A DNA stretch of 64,000 nucleotides from Achromobacter sp. HZ34 (GCF_002209485.1 NZ_NJIX01000003.1:124001-188000), one strand, 5' to 3'; shown: positions 1 to 10,436, counted from the first letter of the stretch. The notes: generated by a model not told the origin, from the letters alone. Numbers and translations: made by a program.

Positions 1-341
1 CGCTGGGCATGGCCATCGACTCCAACGTGCTGATCAACGAACGGATACGGGAAGAACTGCGTAACGGCGCCTCGCCGCAACAGGCCATACACCATGGTTT
101 CGAGCGCGCGTGGGGCACCATCCTGGACTCCAACCTGACCACGCTGATCGTCGGCCTGGCACTGCTGGCCTTCGGTTCGGGCCCGATCCGCGGGTTCGCG
201 GTGGTGCACTGCCTGGGCATCGTGACGTCGATGTTCTCGTCGGTGGTGGGCGTGCGCGCCCTGGCCAACCTGTGGTACGGCCGCAAGAAGAAGCTGGCCA
301 GCCTCTCCATCGGCCAGGTCTGGAAGCCGAAGAGCGAATGA
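1..341 (+). CDS. secD: Protein translocase subunit SecD, C-terminal part (5' end outside window)
   Basis: Only the last ~113 residues are present; the frame is open through the window edge. SecD is the inner-membrane partner of SecF that uses the proton gradient to help pull secreted proteins through SecYEG. The fragment shows the final membrane segments of the RND-like fold, with the conserved region MAIDSNVLINERIREEL and two hydrophobic stretches ending in a basic tail. Identification is secured by secF starting 69 bases downstream, the usual order. Because the start lies outside the window, length and regulation cannot be judged. Confidence 0.95.
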   Translation, partial: LGMAIDSNVLINERIREELRNGASPQQAIHHGFERAWGTILDSNLTTLIVGLALLAFGSGPIRGFAVVHCLGIVTSMFSSVVGVRALANLWYGRKKKLASLSIGQVWKPKSE

Positions 342-410
342 GGCGTCCGGCCTCATCCCGCTCGACAACCGCCGCACCCTAACAGCTAGACAACAAACGC
401 TAGGCTCATC

Positions 411-1343
411 ATGGAATTTTTCCGGATCCACCGCACCATACCGTTCATGCGCCATGCCCTGGTGCTGAACCTCATCAGTCTGGTGACCTTCCTGGCCGCG
501 GTGTTTTTCATCGCCACGCGCGGCTTCCACCTGTCCATCGAATTCACCGGCGGCACGGTGATGGAAGTCAATTACGCCCAGACCGCCAAGCTGGACGAAG
601 TGCGCAGCGCCGTCGGCAAGCTGGGCTACGCCGACTTCCAGGTGCAGAACTTCGGCACGTCGCGCGATGTGCTGATCCGCCTGCCGCTGGCGCAGGGACA
701 GACTTCAGCGGCGCAAAGCGATTCGGTGCTGTCCGCCCTGAAGGCAGCCGATGCGTCGGTGCAACTGCGCCGGGTCGAATTCGTCGGGCCGCAGGTCGGC
801 CAGGAACTGGTCCACAACGGCCTGATGGCGCTGCTGTTCGTGGTGCTGGGCATCGTCATCTACCTGGGCATACGCTTCGAATGGAAGTTCGCGCTGGCCG
901 GCGTCATCGCCAACCTGCACGACGTGGTCATCATCCTGGGCTTCTTCGCCATCTTCCAGTGGGAATTCTCGCTGTCGGTGCTGGCGGGCGTGCTGGCGGT
1001 GCTGGGCTACTCGGTGAACGAATCCGTCGTGATCATGGACCGGATCCGTGAAAACTTCCGCAAGCAGCGCAAGGCCAGCGTGTCGGAAGTGATCAACGGC
1101 GCCATCACGCAGACCATCTCGCGGACCATCATCACCCACGGGTCGACCCAGATGATGGTGCTGTCCATGCTGTTCTTCGGCGGCCCCACCCTGCACTACT
1201 TTGCCATGGCGCTGACCATCGGCATCTGGTTCGGCATCTACTCGTCCGTGTTCGTGGCCGCGGCGCTGGCCATGTGGTTCGGCGTCAAGCGGGAAGACCT
1301 GGTCAAGCCGGTCAAGAAGGAAGGCGACGCCGAAGTGGCCTGA
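411..1343 (+). CDS. secF: Protein translocase subunit SecF
   Basis: Inner-membrane RND-like protein that works with SecD and YajC in the proton-driven late step of Sec export. The 310-residue length is normal for the family. A cytoplasmic N-terminus is followed by the first membrane helix (about residues 17-35) and the typical FTGGTVMEV motif at 45-53, then a periplasmic domain and five more helices ending in a charged tail (KREDLVKPVKK). The region ESVVIMDRIRENF is the usual conserved SecF loop. It follows secD on the same strand and ends just before two strong terminators, so secD-secF is the end of its operon. Confidence 0.97.
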   Translation: MEFFRIHRTIPFMRHALVLNLISLVTFLAAVFFIATRGFHLSIEFTGGTVMEVNYAQTAKLDEVRSAVGKLGYADFQVQNFGTSRDVLIRLPLAQGQTSAAQSDSVLSALKAADASVQLRRVEFVGPQVGQELVHNGLMALLFVVLGIVIYLGIRFEWKFALAGVIANLHDVVIILGFFAIFQWEFSLSVLAGVLAVLGYSVNESVVIMDRIRENFRKQRKASVSEVINGAITQTISRTIITHGSTQMMVLSMLFFGGPTLHYFAMALTIGIWFGIYSSVFVAAALAMWFGVKREDLVKPVKKEGDAEVA

Positions 1344-1392
1344 CGCGGGTCGAGCGCCGCAGCGGGCCATCGCCGGGCCTACGTCCCAAATA

Positions 1393-1419
1393 AAACGCCA
1401 GCCTGTCGAGCTGGCGTTT
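1393..1419 (+). terminator. Rho-independent terminator after secF
   Basis: Perfect 10-bp inverted repeat (AAACGCCAGC / GCTGGCGTTT) around a 7-base loop, with A and T residues flanking the GC core, 50 bases after the secF stop. Confidence 0.85.
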
Positions 1420-1433
1420 CATTCAAGAAATCA

Positions 1434-1466
1434 GCCCGCAACAAATGAATTTGTTGCGGGCTTCTT
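1434..1466 (+). terminator. Second, tandem terminator after secF
   Basis: A 12-bp perfect stem (GCCCGCAACAAA / TTTGTTGCGGGC) with a 4-base loop, followed by TTCTTCTT. With the preceding hairpin it forms a double terminator isolating secDF from the small gene downstream. Confidence 0.85.
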
Positions 1467-1627
1467 CTTGTACGTCCTTCCTTCAGCAAGGAGCACGACT
1501 GAAGCCAGCAACATGGCGCAGCAGTTCTTTGCCACTCACCAGCGCATGCACGTCGGCCACCGTCACCCCGGAACACGGCTTGCCTACTGCGGGCGACACC
1601 GCGCGGCGGGCAAACGGAGAGGGCTCG

Positions 1628-1891
1628 ATGGATATCCTGGAGTTGCTGCAATGGCCCGCCATGGCCGCATCGCTGGCGGCGGCTTGGCTGGTCGCGTCCA
1701 GCAAGAAGGCCCCCCGCAACGTCGGCTTCTGGGTATTTCTGCTGAGCAACGCGCTATGGATCGCCTGGGGCTGGCATGACGACGCCTTCGCGCTCATCGC
1801 ATTGCAGCTGGGCTTGGCAATGACCAATATCCGCGGCGTATTCAAGACCGCCCCGCCGGCCCACGACGGCGCCCCTGGCCGGGCGCCATGA
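1628..1891 (+). CDS. Small membrane protein of unknown function (87 aa)
   Basis: The start at MDILELLQ is preferred because a purine-rich GGAGAGGG lies just upstream; longer readings would run back into the terminator. The product is short and hydrophobic, with about three predicted membrane segments (residues 5-22, 29-46, 52-70) and a basic KKAPRN turn after the first. The Trp/Asn-rich second helix (FLLSNALWIAWGW) is loosely like SWEET/PnuC-type three-helix half-transporters, but that is only resemblance by eye. It stands alone between the secF terminators and a convergent PAP2 gene. No function can be assigned. Confidence 0.6.
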   Translation: MDILELLQWPAMAASLAAAWLVASSKKAPRNVGFWVFLLSNALWIAWGWHDDAFALIALQLGLAMTNIRGVFKTAPPAHDGAPGRAP

Positions 1892-1918
1892 ACCGGCACG
1901 GGATGATCCGGCCGAAGA

Positions 1919-2662
1919 CTACGCCGGCTTATTGAACCAGTGCCAGGGCAGGCGCCTGGGCCACTGGCGGGCGGGATCGAGGAAATACGGCGCCAGGAAA
2001 ACCACGGTCACCAACGCGATGAGCGCGGCGCCGGTGACGTCGGACGCATAGTGGTCCAGATTGGCCAGGCGGCTGACCGCGATCAGCGTGGCCAGCGCCA
2101 GCGCGGGCCAACGGCAGCGCGGAAACACCATGGCTACCGTGACGGCAACCCCGAAGGCGGTCAAGGTATGGCTGGACGGAAAGGACGTGTAATGCTTGCC
2201 GCCGAACATCCGCCCCAGCCCGTAGATGCCATGCTCGAAATACATTTCGGGACGGGCCCGCGCCACCAGATGCTTCAGCAGGCCGGTGACGATACCGCCC
2301 ACCGCCAGCACGGCCACCATCAGCAGGCCGCCGCGCCCCAGGCGGTCATAGGCGCCCTGCCAGGGTTCCGACCAGCCGCGCCGCGTGGCGTACAGCGTGA
2401 ACGCATAGACCAGCAAGGCACCCAGGGCGTAATTCTCGCCCCGCTCGCCCAACTGGCCGACCATATTGAAGGCACCGTCGACGCCGGCGGAGATGTTGTT
2501 GTGGATGTAGATGGCCAGCGGCAGGTCCACGAAGGTGGCCAGCAGGGCCAGCACCACGGCGCCCGCGAGCAGCACGGCGACCCAGCGGGCAGGTGGCACG
2601 AATCTGGCGGCACCGCGGCGCGTGGCAGCGACACTGGTGGGCGAAGAAGGCAATTCGCTCAT
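1919..2662 (-). CDS. PAP2-family membrane phosphatase
   Basis: Integral membrane acid phosphatase of the PAP2 superfamily (lipid phosphate, undecaprenyl pyrophosphate or lipid A phosphatases). All three signature motifs are present: KHLVARARP (K130...R137-P138), PSSH (162-165) and [12 protein letters not shown] (S197-R198, H204, D208). The His of motif 2 and His/Asp of motif 3 form the catalytic site. About six membrane helices surround them, and the 247-residue length fits. The gene is transcribed away from miaB across a 203-bp gap. The substrate cannot be told from sequence; undecaprenyl pyrophosphate recycling or lipid remodelling are the usual roles. Confidence 0.88.
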   Translation of the reverse strand: MSELPSSPTSVAATRRGAARFVPPARWVAVLLAGAVVLALLATFVDLPLAIYIHNNISAGVDGAFNMVGQLGERGENYALGALLVYAFTLYATRRGWSEPWQGAYDRLGRGGLLMVAVLAVGGIVTGLLKHLVARARPEMYFEHGIYGLGRMFGGKHYTSFPSSHTLTAFGVAVTVAMVFPRCRWPALALATLIAVSRLANLDHYASDVTGAALIALVTVVFLAPYFLDPARQWPRRLPWHWFNKPA

Positions 2663-2865
2663 CGGGAAGTAGACCCAGGGCTAGGACAGGATACGGAGCG
2701 GCCCGGGCAACCTTACGACCGATAACCCGACGGACCCGGCGAATAATAGCCCGCAATCGTCCCGCTGGCGCACGACAATCAGGAGACAAGTGGCGCCACA
2801 AGGTAAAATCCTGTGTTTTCCTCCTACCGCGCCCCCGGGATCTACACCCGTCACGGCCTCGAATC

Positions 2866-4341
2866 ATGCAAGAAATCTCCCTCAAGCGCGCGGGCGAACC
2901 CGCCGCCGCGCCGTCCACTGCCGCTACGGCAGCGCTGGCCACCACTTCGACTCCCTCCCTGGATCCCCAGCAATCCCGCAAGCTCTTCATCCGCACCTTC
3001 GGCTGCCAGATGAACGAGTACGACTCGGAGAAGATGGCCGACGTATTGCGCGCCGACCAGGGCCTGGAACTCACCGACAATCCCGAAGACGCCGACGTCA
3101 TCCTGTTCAACACCTGTTCGGTGCGGGAAAAGGCCCAGGAGAAGGTCTTTTCCGACCTCGGCCGCGTCCAGCACCTGAAAAAGACCAAGCCCGGCTTGGT
3201 CATCGGCGTGGGTGGCTGTGTCGCCAGCCAGGAAGGCGAGGCCATCGTCAAGCGCGCGCCCTATGTGGACGTGGTGTTCGGCCCGCAGACCCTGCACCGC
3301 CTGCCGGAACTGATCCGCCAGCGCCAGGCCGTGGGCGTGTCCCAGGTAGACATCAGCTTTCCCGACATCGAGAAGTTCGACGCCCTGCCGCCGCCCCGTG
3401 TCGAAGGCGCCACCGCCTTCGTCTCCATCATGGAAGGCTGTAGCAAGTACTGCAGCTTCTGTGTGGTGCCCTACACCCGGGGCGAAGAGGTCTCGCGGCC
3501 GTTCGACGACGTGCTGGTCGAGATCGCCGACCTGGCCGACCAGGGCGTCAAGGAAGTGACCCTGCTGGGGCAGAACGTCAACGCGTACCGGGGCGCCATG
3601 GGCGACAGCGGCGAGATCGCCGATTTCGCCATGTTGCTGGACTACGTGCACGAAATCCCCGGCATCGAGCGCATCCGCTACACCACCTCGCACCCGAAGG
3701 AAATGACGGCGCGCCTGATCGAGGCCCATGGGCGCCTGCCCAAGCTGGTGTCCTTCCTGCATCTGCCGGTGCAGGCCGGCAGCGACCGCGTGCTGGCCGC
3801 CATGAAGCGCGGCTACACCACGCTGGAATTCAAGTCCATCGTGCGCCGCCTGCGTGAAGCCCGTCCCGGCCTGACCCTGTCGTCCGACTTCATTGTCGGC
3901 TTCCCCGGCGAAGAGGAAAGCGATTTCGAGAAAACCATGAAGCTGATCCAGGACGTCGGCTTCGACACCTCGTTCTCCTTCGTCTATTCGCGCCGTCCGG
4001 GCACCCCGGCCGCCGACCTGCAGGACGACGTGCCGCAGGAACTGAAGCTGAAGCGGCTGCAACGCCTGCAGGCCCTGATCAACGACCAGGCCGCGGCGAT
4101 CAGCCAGGGCATGGTCGGTACCACGCAGCGCGTACTGGTCGAAGGCCCGTCGCGCCGCGATCCCAATGAAATGATGGGCCGTACCGAGAACAACCGCATC
4201 GTCAACTTCCCCGCATCGGCGCGCCTGATCGGGCAGATGGTGGACGTGGTCATCACCCAGGCCTATACCAATTCCCTGCGCGCCGAAGTGGCGGGCATCG
4301 AGCAAGCGCGCGCCGTCGCCGCAGGAGCACAACAAGGATGA
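2866..4341 (+). CDS. miaB: tRNA-2-methylthio-N6-dimethylallyladenosine synthase MiaB
   Basis: Radical-SAM methylthiotransferase that converts i6A37 of tRNAs reading UNN codons to ms2i6A37. The N-terminal MTTase domain carries three cluster cysteines (C47 in FGCQMN, C84 in NTCSV, C118 in GGCVA), and the radical-SAM motif CSKYCSFC supplies C192, C196 and C199. A TRAM RNA-binding domain forms the C-terminus from about residue 415. The start at [10 protein letters not shown] gives 491 residues, with an Ala/Thr-rich N-terminal extension of about 35 residues before the conserved region. The stop overlaps the next start in ATGA, so it is translationally coupled to ybeZ. Confidence 0.97.
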   Translation: MQEISLKRAGEPAAAPSTAATAALATTSTPSLDPQQSRKLFIRTFGCQMNEYDSEKMADVLRADQGLELTDNPEDADVILFNTCSVREKAQEKVFSDLGRVQHLKKTKPGLVIGVGGCVASQEGEAIVKRAPYVDVVFGPQTLHRLPELIRQRQAVGVSQVDISFPDIEKFDALPPPRVEGATAFVSIMEGCSKYCSFCVVPYTRGEEVSRPFDDVLVEIADLADQGVKEVTLLGQNVNAYRGAMGDSGEIADFAMLLDYVHEIPGIERIRYTTSHPKEMTARLIEAHGRLPKLVSFLHLPVQAGSDRVLAAMKRGYTTLEFKSIVRRLREARPGLTLSSDFIVGFPGEEESDFEKTMKLIQDVGFDTSFSFVYSRRPGTPAADLQDDVPQELKLKRLQRLQALINDQAAAISQGMVGTTQRVLVEGPSRRDPNEMMGRTENNRIVNFPASARLIGQMVDVVITQAYTNSLRAEVAGIEQARAVAAGAQQG

Positions 4342-5384
4342 GCAGCGCCCCCCGCAGCCGCGGCGCCCGCCGCGCCCTGCCCGTCACCGTCACGCTGGAC
4401 GGCGACAACACCCATCTGGCCAATCTGTGCGGCCCGCTGGACGAGAACCTGCGCCAACTGGCCGACGGCCTGGGCATCAAGCTGCAACGCCGTGGCAATC
4501 GCGTCGTCCTGGAAGGCGAGCAGGCCGACATGGCGGCGCGCGCCCTGCGCCGCTTTCACGAGCAGGCCGTGCACAAGCCGCTGTCGGTGGATGATATCCA
4601 GCTGGGCCTGGTGGAGATCGGCGTGTCGCGAACGCGCGCCGATGCCCCTGCCGACCCCCCTGCCGACCCGCGCGCGCTCGATCCGCAAGCCTTGCCGGAG
4701 CTGGATGACGAAAGCAACGCCATCTCCCTGCGTACCCGCCGCAGCGACCTGCGCCCGCGCACGCCGCGCCAGCGCGACTACCTGAACAACATCCTCAAGC
4801 ACGACATCACCTTCGGCGTCGGTCCCGCCGGCACCGGCAAGACTTGGCTGGCGGTGGCGTGCGCCATCGACGCCCTGGAACGCGACACGGTGCAACGGCT
4901 GGTGCTGACGCGGCCCGCGGTGGAGGCCGGTGAACGCCTGGGCTTCCTGCCGGGCGACCTGGCGCAGAAGGTCGATCCCTATCTGCGGCCGCTCTATGAC
5001 GCGCTGTACGACCTGATGGGCTTCGAACGCGTGCAGCGCCTGTTCGAAAAGCAGACCATCGAGATCGCCCCGCTGGCCTATATGCGCGGCCGCACGCTGA
5101 ACCACGCCTTCGTCATCCTGGACGAGGCGCAGAACACGACGCCCGAACAGATGAAGATGTTCCTCACGCGCATCGGCTTCGGCAGCAAGGCGGTGATCAC
5201 CGGCGACCCGTCCCAGGTCGACCTGCCGCGCGGCCAGCAGAGCGGGCTGGCGCACGCGGTGGGCGTGCTCAAGGACGTGCAGGGGATTGCCACCACCCGC
5301 TTCACCAGCCGTGACGTGGTGCGCCATCCGCTGGTCGCCCGCATCGTCGATGCGTATGACCTGGCGCAAGAGAATGAATCATGA
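4338..5384 (+). CDS. ybeZ: PhoH-like ATPase (YbeZ)
   Basis: Cytoplasmic PhoH-family P-loop ATPase, commonly encoded beside ybeY and thought to work with it in RNA metabolism. Walker A is GPAGTGKT at residues 162-169 and Walker B is FVILDEAQ at 258-265, followed by [13 protein letters not shown], a family hallmark. The N-terminal ~140 residues form the KH-like part plus a linker that is rich in Pro/Ala/Asp here. It overlaps miaB by 4 bases and is followed 43 bases later by ybeY, the usual miaB-ybeZ-ybeY-corC-lnt order. Confidence 0.95.
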   Translation: MSSAPRSRGARRALPVTVTLDGDNTHLANLCGPLDENLRQLADGLGIKLQRRGNRVVLEGEQADMAARALRRFHEQAVHKPLSVDDIQLGLVEIGVSRTRADAPADPPADPRALDPQALPELDDESNAISLRTRRSDLRPRTPRQRDYLNNILKHDITFGVGPAGTGKTWLAVACAIDALERDTVQRLVLTRPAVEAGERLGFLPGDLAQKVDPYLRPLYDALYDLMGFERVQRLFEKQTIEIAPLAYMRGRTLNHAFVILDEAQNTTPEQMKMFLTRIGFGSKAVITGDPSQVDLPRGQQSGLAHAVGVLKDVQGIATTRFTSRDVVRHPLVARIVDAYDLAQENES

Positions 5385-5427
5385 GTGTGGTGCTCGGGCC
5401 GCGCCTGAGCGTAATGCGTAAGCCGAT

Positions 5428-5925
5428 ATGAAAGCTGATGTGAAGGCCGCGGCAGCGCCCGCGCTATCCCTTTCGGTGCAGTACGCCGTGGCCGAAGCGC
5501 GCCTGCCACGCTGGCGCCTGCGCCGCTGGGTGGCCCATGCGCTGGCCGGTGCACTGGCCGATGGGCTGCTGGACTTCCAGGCCGCGGAAATCAGCCTGCG
5601 CCTGGTGGGCCAGGCCGAGGGCCGGCGCCTGAACCGCGAATTCCGCGGCCGCGACTATGCCACCAACGTGCTCACCTTCGAATACGGCGTCGATCCGCTC
5701 GGCACCGCCCGGGGCGACATCGTGCTGTGTGTCCCGGTGCTGTTGCGCGAAGCGCGCGAACAGCGCAAGACACTGCTGGCCCATGCGGCCCATTTGACGA
5801 TCCACGGTGTCCTGCACTCCATGGGCTACGACCATTTGAAAGCGCGCGACGCGCGCCGCATGGAGGCCCTGGAAACCGCACTGCTGGCGGCCCTGCGCAT
5901 CGCCGACCCTTATGCCCCTATATAG
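5428..5925 (+). CDS. ybeY: Endoribonuclease YbeY (16S rRNA 3'-end maturation)
   Basis: Single-strand endoribonuclease acting in 16S rRNA 3' processing and ribosome quality control. The zinc-binding motif HGVLHSMGYDH is complete (H126, H130, H136), and the preceding NREFRGRDYATNVLTFEY block is characteristic. The 165 residues include an N-terminal extension of about 15 residues before conservation begins, so a slightly later start is possible. Its place between ybeZ and the CBS-domain gene supports the call. Confidence 0.96.
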   Translation: MKADVKAAAAPALSLSVQYAVAEARLPRWRLRRWVAHALAGALADGLLDFQAAEISLRLVGQAEGRRLNREFRGRDYATNVLTFEYGVDPLGTARGDIVLCVPVLLREAREQRKTLLAHAAHLTIHGVLHSMGYDHLKARDARRMEALETALLAALRIADPYAPI

Positions 5926-6010
5926 GGGCGGGTAATTACGATGTCCGGGTTACAGAACCGGCCGGCAACATCGGTTATGCTGGCCGATTCTGTAACTTGT
6001 CCTCTGGACG

Positions 6011-6886
6011 ATGCCCGACCCTTACCCTGCCAACGAGGCCGACGCGAGCCGCCCGGCCAAATCCTCCAACAAATCCCTGCTCGACCGCATCCTGTCCCTG
6101 GTCCGGCGTGAGCCCGAAGACCGCGAAGGCATCAAGGCGGTGCTGGAGGCGGCGCACGAGCGCCAATTGCTCGACGCCGAGTCCTACGCCATGATCAAGG
6201 GCGCCCTGGCGGTATCGGAGCGCACCGTCGGCGACATCATGGTGCCGCGCTCGCGCATGGACCTGCTGGATATCGCCCAGCCCCTGCCCTACCTGCTGTC
6301 TACCGTCATCGAGGCGGCGCACTCGCGCTTCCCCGTGTACGAGGACGACCGCGACAACATCGTGGGCATCCTGCTGGCCAAGGATCTGCTGCGCTGCATG
6401 CTGGAGCCCGGCATCGAAGTGCGCTCGCTGGTCCGGCCTGCTGTCTTCATTCCAGAGACCAAGCGCCTGAACGTTCTGCTGCACGAGTTCCGCGCCAGCC
6501 GCAATCACCTGGCCATCGTCATCGACGAACACGGCGGCATTTCCGGGCTGGTCAGCATGGAAGACGTGCTGGAGCAGATCGTCGGCGATATCGAGGACGA
6601 ATTCGACGAGGACGAGGAAACCACCATCTTCGCCGAGGGTGACAACCTGTGGCGCGTGCAGGCCACCACCGAGATCAGCCGATTCAACGAGAGTTTCGGC
6701 AGCGCCTTGCCGGATGACGACTACGACACGGTCGGCGGCTGGGTCAGCGCCCAATTGGGACGCATTCCCCGTCGCGGTGAGTTCGTCGAGCACGAAGGCC
6801 TGCGTATCGAAGTGGTCCGTGCCGACGCGCGCCGTCCGCTGTGGCTGCGCGTCAAGCGCCTGCCGCCCGCCCCGCAGCAGGAATGA
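6011..6886 (+). CDS. corC: CorC/YbeX-type CBS-domain protein
   Basis: Cytoplasmic CBS-pair protein of the CorC/HlyC family, linked in the literature to magnesium/cobalt efflux and to ribosome physiology in the ybeZYX-lnt operon. The motif [14 protein letters not shown] near residue 75 opens the CBS pair (to about 195). An acidic stretch [12 protein letters not shown] then leads to the C-terminal CorC_HlyC domain (about 205-285). There is no membrane domain, which separates it from the large DUF21 proteins. It overlaps the lnt start in the ATGATG junction, so the two are coupled. Confidence 0.93.
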   Translation: MPDPYPANEADASRPAKSSNKSLLDRILSLVRREPEDREGIKAVLEAAHERQLLDAESYAMIKGALAVSERTVGDIMVPRSRMDLLDIAQPLPYLLSTVIEAAHSRFPVYEDDRDNIVGILLAKDLLRCMLEPGIEVRSLVRPAVFIPETKRLNVLLHEFRASRNHLAIVIDEHGGISGLVSMEDVLEQIVGDIEDEFDEDEETTIFAEGDNLWRVQATTEISRFNESFGSALPDDDYDTVGGWVSAQLGRIPRRGEFVEHEGLRIEVVRADARRPLWLRVKRLPPAPQQE

Positions 6887-8517
6887 TGCCGACGTCCCGC
6901 TTCCCGCGCCTGGCGCGCACGGCCGCCATGCTGGCGGTCGGCGCCGTGCAGGCGCTGACCTTCGCGCCCGGTCCCTTGCCCGATGGCGTGCTGGCGCCCT
7001 TGCAACTGCTGATGCTGGCGGTGCTGGCGTGGCATGTCCTGACCGCCGTGCGCCCGCGTCGCGCGTTCTGGTACGGCTGGCTGTTCAATACCGCCTGCTA
7101 TACGGTGGGGCTGTACTGGCTGTATATCAGCATGCATCGCTATGGCGATCTCGCCGTGCCCCTGGCCGCGGCGGGCGTATTTGCCCTGGCGGCCTTCCTG
7201 GCCCTGTTCCCCGCGGCGGCGTGCGCCCTGGCGCGCTGGCTGGCCCCGCTGCCACCGGACGGCGGCAGTTGGCGAGCGCGCTTGCGCGCGGCGCTGGCGT
7301 TCGGGGTGGCCTGGGGTGCGCTGGAATGGGTGCGCGGCAATTTGTGGACCGGTTTTCCGTGGCTGAATATCGGCTATGCCCACGTCGACAGCCCGTTGGC
7401 GGGCTGGGCGCCGGTGCTGGGGCTGTATGGCATCGTCCTGATCGCGGCCTTCGTCGCCGCGGCGCTGGCCGTGCTGTGGCAGCCGGGCAAGGAGTCCGGC
7501 ATGGACGCGCGCCGCGCCCTGCCCGCCTTGCTGGCGTTGCTGCTGGCCTTGGGCGGCTGGGCGCTGGGCCTGCGCACCTGGTCGCAACCCGCGGGCGCGC
7601 CGCTGCAGGTGCGCCTGATCCAGGGCAATGTCGGCCAGTCCGAGAAATTCGATCCTGCGTTGATGGAACAGGGTCTGATCCAGCACATGAACCAGGCCTC
7701 GATGCCGCCGCCTGCCGGCACCCCGGCGCCGCAGCTGATCGTGCTGCCGGAGACCGTGTTGCCCGTGTTCCAGGATCAGTTGCCGCCCGAAGTGTGGGGG
7801 ATCTGGAAGCGGATCGCCGCTGAACGCCAGGCCGCCATCATCATGGGCGTGCCGCTGCATCGCGTGGTCGACGGCAAGGACCGCTGGACCAATAGCGCCA
7901 TCGGCTTCGACGCCAACAGTTCGGTCGAGGACATGCGCAGCGGGGAGATCGCCACGCGCTACGACAAGCAGCATCTGGTGCCATGGGGCGAGTTCGTGCC
8001 CCCGGGCTTCCGCTGGTTCGTCGACCTGCTGAATATTCCCTTGGGCGACTTCGACAATGGGGCGCGGTGGCAGGCGCCTTTCCCGGTGGCCGACCAGCGT
8101 ATCGCGCTGAACATCTGCTATGAAGATCTGTTCGGCGAGGAACTGTTGCCGGCGATCCGGCCGGGACCCAATGGCGAAGCGGGCGCCAGCATCCTGTTGA
8201 ACATCAGCAATCTGGGGTGGTTCGGCGATTCTTGGGCGCTGCGCCAGCATCTGCAGATCGGCCGCATGCGTACGCTGGAAACCGCGCGGCCGATGCTGGC
8301 CGCGACCAATACCGGCATGACGGTCGCCATCGATCCGCGGGGCCGGGTACAAGCGTCACTGCCGTCGATGACGCGGGCCGAGCTGGCGACGCAGGTACAA
8401 GGGACGAGCGGGCTGACGCCCTATGCGCGCACCGGCAACCTGCCGGCGGAAGTGCTGCTGGCCATCGGCCTGGGCGCGTTGTTGGGGTTGCGGCTGCGGG
8501 AGCGGCGACGCGGGTGA
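6883..8517 (+). CDS. lnt: Apolipoprotein N-acyltransferase Lnt
   Basis: Inner-membrane enzyme that adds the third acyl chain to the N-terminal Cys of lipoproteins. Several N-terminal membrane helices lead to a periplasmic nitrilase-like domain with the catalytic triad E290 (LPETVLP), K362 ([11 protein letters not shown]) and C412 ([11 protein letters not shown]). A last membrane helix closes the protein. The start is placed at the ATGATG that overlaps the corC stop, giving 544 residues; the second ATG is equally possible. Last gene of the miaB-lnt run. Confidence 0.96.
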   Translation: MMPTSRFPRLARTAAMLAVGAVQALTFAPGPLPDGVLAPLQLLMLAVLAWHVLTAVRPRRAFWYGWLFNTACYTVGLYWLYISMHRYGDLAVPLAAAGVFALAAFLALFPAAACALARWLAPLPPDGGSWRARLRAALAFGVAWGALEWVRGNLWTGFPWLNIGYAHVDSPLAGWAPVLGLYGIVLIAAFVAAALAVLWQPGKESGMDARRALPALLALLLALGGWALGLRTWSQPAGAPLQVRLIQGNVGQSEKFDPALMEQGLIQHMNQASMPPPAGTPAPQLIVLPETVLPVFQDQLPPEVWGIWKRIAAERQAAIIMGVPLHRVVDGKDRWTNSAIGFDANSSVEDMRSGEIATRYDKQHLVPWGEFVPPGFRWFVDLLNIPLGDFDNGARWQAPFPVADQRIALNICYEDLFGEELLPAIRPGPNGEAGASILLNISNLGWFGDSWALRQHLQIGRMRTLETARPMLAATNTGMTVAIDPRGRVQASLPSMTRAELATQVQGTSGLTPYARTGNLPAEVLLAIGLGALLGLRLRERRRG

Positions 8518-8582
8518 CAAGGCTGGCGGTGCCTATGGCGCGGCCATGCGCTTGATCGCGCGCGGGTCGCTGCGGCGGCGGA

Positions 8583-8618
8583 CGTGGCGACCCGGGTGAT
8601 GAAGCGGGCGTCGCCACG
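8583..8618. terminator. Candidate bidirectional hairpin between lnt and the aldo/keto reductase
   Basis: Inverted repeat CGTGGCGA / TCGCCACG with a GC-rich interior lies in the 115-bp gap between two convergent genes. It lacks a clear T run, so this could be a transcript-end hairpin of another kind. Confidence 0.4.
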
Positions 8619-8632
8619 ACTGACCTATACGA

Positions 8633-9718
8633 TCAAGGCAAATTCAATTTACTCAAGCCGCTGTTGCGCTCGTCCACCAGGGGCAGCGCGGCGCCGGCCT
8701 GGCGCGCCGGCGATGCGGGCCCCGTGCCGACCCCATCGGTCTCGATGACCGCGGCGATCTCCGCCATGTCATCGTCATCCAGTTCCAGGGTGGCGGCGCC
8801 CAGCCAGCCATCCACTTGCGCTGGCGCGCGGGCGCCGACGATGGCCCCGCTGACACCTTGCCATGCCAGCGTCCAGGCTACCGCGGTCGCCGCGACAGTC
8901 GAGCCATGCCTTTCGGCCACGGGCTTGAAGGCCTCTGCCAGCGCCAGGTTGCGCGCAAGGTTGGCGCCCTGGAACTCGGCGTCATGCGAGCGCCAGTCAT
9001 CGGCGGCCAGCTGCGTGGCGCGACTTTCATCGAAGTGGCCTGACAGCAGACCGGATTGCATGGGACTGTAGACGATGACGCCCGTGCCGTGAGCCGCGCA
9101 CCATGGCAGCAGGTCCGCCGCGGCATCGCGGCGAATGGCGGAAAAAGGCGGTTGCAGCGTATCGACGTGGCCCAGGCGCTCGGCGCCGGCCAGCTGTGCC
9201 GCGTTGTGGTTGGACAGGCCGATGGCGCGCACCTTGCCGGCCTGCTTCAGATCGAGCAAGGCTTGCCAGTATTCATTCAGGGATGCGCCGTCACCCGACG
9301 GCCAGTGCATTTGATATAGGTCGATGCGTTCGACGCCCAGCCGTTGCAGCGAGGCTTCCGCTTCGCGCCGTATGCTGGCCGCGGCGCCCACGCGGCGCGG
9401 CGCGGCCTTCCTGTCGTGTTCGTCCCAGACCAGGCCGCACTTGGTGAACACGTATGGGCGTTGGCTGGGCGCGAGACCCTTCAATGCCGCGCGCACGATT
9501 TCCTCGGAATGCCCGAGGCCGTACACCGCTGCCGTATCGATCCAGTTGATGCCGCGTTCGACCGCGTGGCGAATGGCTGCGATGGACAGCGTGTCGTCCT
9601 GCGCGCCCCAGCCGGCGGCCCAATCCGCGCCGCCCACGGCCCATGCACCGAAGCCGACGCGTGTGATGGCCATATCGGTACGGCCCAATGGGCGCGTGGG
9701 AAAAGAGGTGTTGCTCAT
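8633..9718 (-). CDS. Aldo/keto reductase
   Basis: NADPH-dependent carbonyl reductase of the AKR superfamily. The start MSNTSFPTRPLGRTD gives 361 residues; the frame stays open further upstream, but that part looks unlike the family. The AKR catalytic tetrad is visible: Asp and Tyr in NWIDTAAVYGLGHSEE, Lys in YVFTKCG and His in DLYQMHWP. The C-terminal GARAPAQVDGW region is the usual cofactor-binding segment. It faces lnt and shows no operon partner. The substrate is unknown. Confidence 0.9.
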   Translation of the reverse strand: MSNTSFPTRPLGRTDMAITRVGFGAWAVGGADWAAGWGAQDDTLSIAAIRHAVERGINWIDTAAVYGLGHSEEIVRAALKGLAPSQRPYVFTKCGLVWDEHDRKAAPRRVGAAASIRREAEASLQRLGVERIDLYQMHWPSGDGASLNEYWQALLDLKQAGKVRAIGLSNHNAAQLAGAERLGHVDTLQPPFSAIRRDAAADLLPWCAAHGTGVIVYSPMQSGLLSGHFDESRATQLAADDWRSHDAEFQGANLARNLALAEAFKPVAERHGSTVAATAVAWTLAWQGVSGAIVGARAPAQVDGWLGAATLELDDDDMAEIAAVIETDGVGTGPASPARQAGAALPLVDERNSGLSKLNLP

Positions 9719-9893
9719 ACCGTGCTCCTGAGTCTGGTGATGCGCTGCGACGGTCTGCGTGTTCGCAGTGGTGAGACCTGCGACGAGGTCCAGGCCGAGA
9801 CCTTCAATGACACCTTCGTCTGACCTTGCCTGCGGGCGCAAGTGCCACACTCGAAAAAAAATTCGCGTTTTCTCAAATATTTTTTGCCTCGGC

Positions 9894-9922
9894 TTGCACA
9901 AGCCAAAAAGTTCATGCATAAT
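9894..9922 (+). promoter_or_regulatory. Sigma70-like promoter of the tRNA array
   Basis: TTGCAC (-35) and CATAAT (-10) are separated by exactly 17 bases, about 120 bases before tRNA-Ala. The surrounding 322-bp gap between the aldo/keto reductase and the tRNAs is otherwise AT-rich leader without a credible gene. Confidence 0.65.
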
Positions 9923-10040
9923 CTCGTTTCTTCGCCGACGGAACAAAACGAAGTCAGCAAAGACAGCAGTAAAAGAGCGGTTCGGTAGTAGTAAGTGAAC
10001 CGGTTTTTTACGGCAGGATTTGTTGAAGTTGTCCGGACCA

Positions 10041-10116
<76 letters not shown>

Positions 10117-10171
10117 CTCCAGCCGGACGCGAAGTTGCAGTAAAGTAGTAGCTTGTTGTTTGCAGTTCCAG

Positions 10172-10247
10172 GTCCCCTTCGTCTAGAGGCCTAGGACATC
10201 ACCCTTTCACGGTGAGTACAGGGGTTCGAATCCCCTAGGGGACGCCA
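10172..10247 (+). tRNA. tRNA-Glu (TTC)
   Basis: 76 nt with encoded CCA. The acceptor GTCCCCT pairs with AGGGGAC, the anticodon is TTC within CCTTTCACG, and the T arm GGGGTTCGAATCCCC is perfect. It lies 55 bases after tRNA-Ala. Confidence 0.97.
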
Positions 10248-10285
10248 GTTTACTCTGGCTAGGTTGTAGTAATACATACCGCTGC

Positions 10286-10362
10286 GGAGCGGTAGTTCAG
10301 TTGGTTAGAATACCGGCCTGTCACGCCGGGGGTCGCGGGTTCGAGCCCCGTCCGCTCCGCCA
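10286..10362 (+). tRNA. tRNA-Asp (GTC)
   Basis: 77 nt with encoded CCA. The acceptor GGAGCGG pairs with CCGCTCC, the anticodon loop CTGTCAC holds GTC, and the T arm is GCGGGTTCGAGCCCCGT. It is the last tRNA before the terminator; no second copy of its 3' end was seen downstream. Confidence 0.97.
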
Positions 10363-10401
10363 GAATTTTAGATCGTTGTTGTGACAACAGCGATCACGCA
10401 G

Positions 10402-10436
10402 AAAGCCCTGATGCTTAATCGCTCAGGGCTTTTTTG
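10402..10436 (+). terminator. Terminator of the tRNA array
   Basis: Stem AGCCCTGA / TCAGGGCT followed by a run of six T residues, 40 bases after tRNA-Asp. Beyond it, up to about 10610, I see no gene. Confidence 0.9.
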
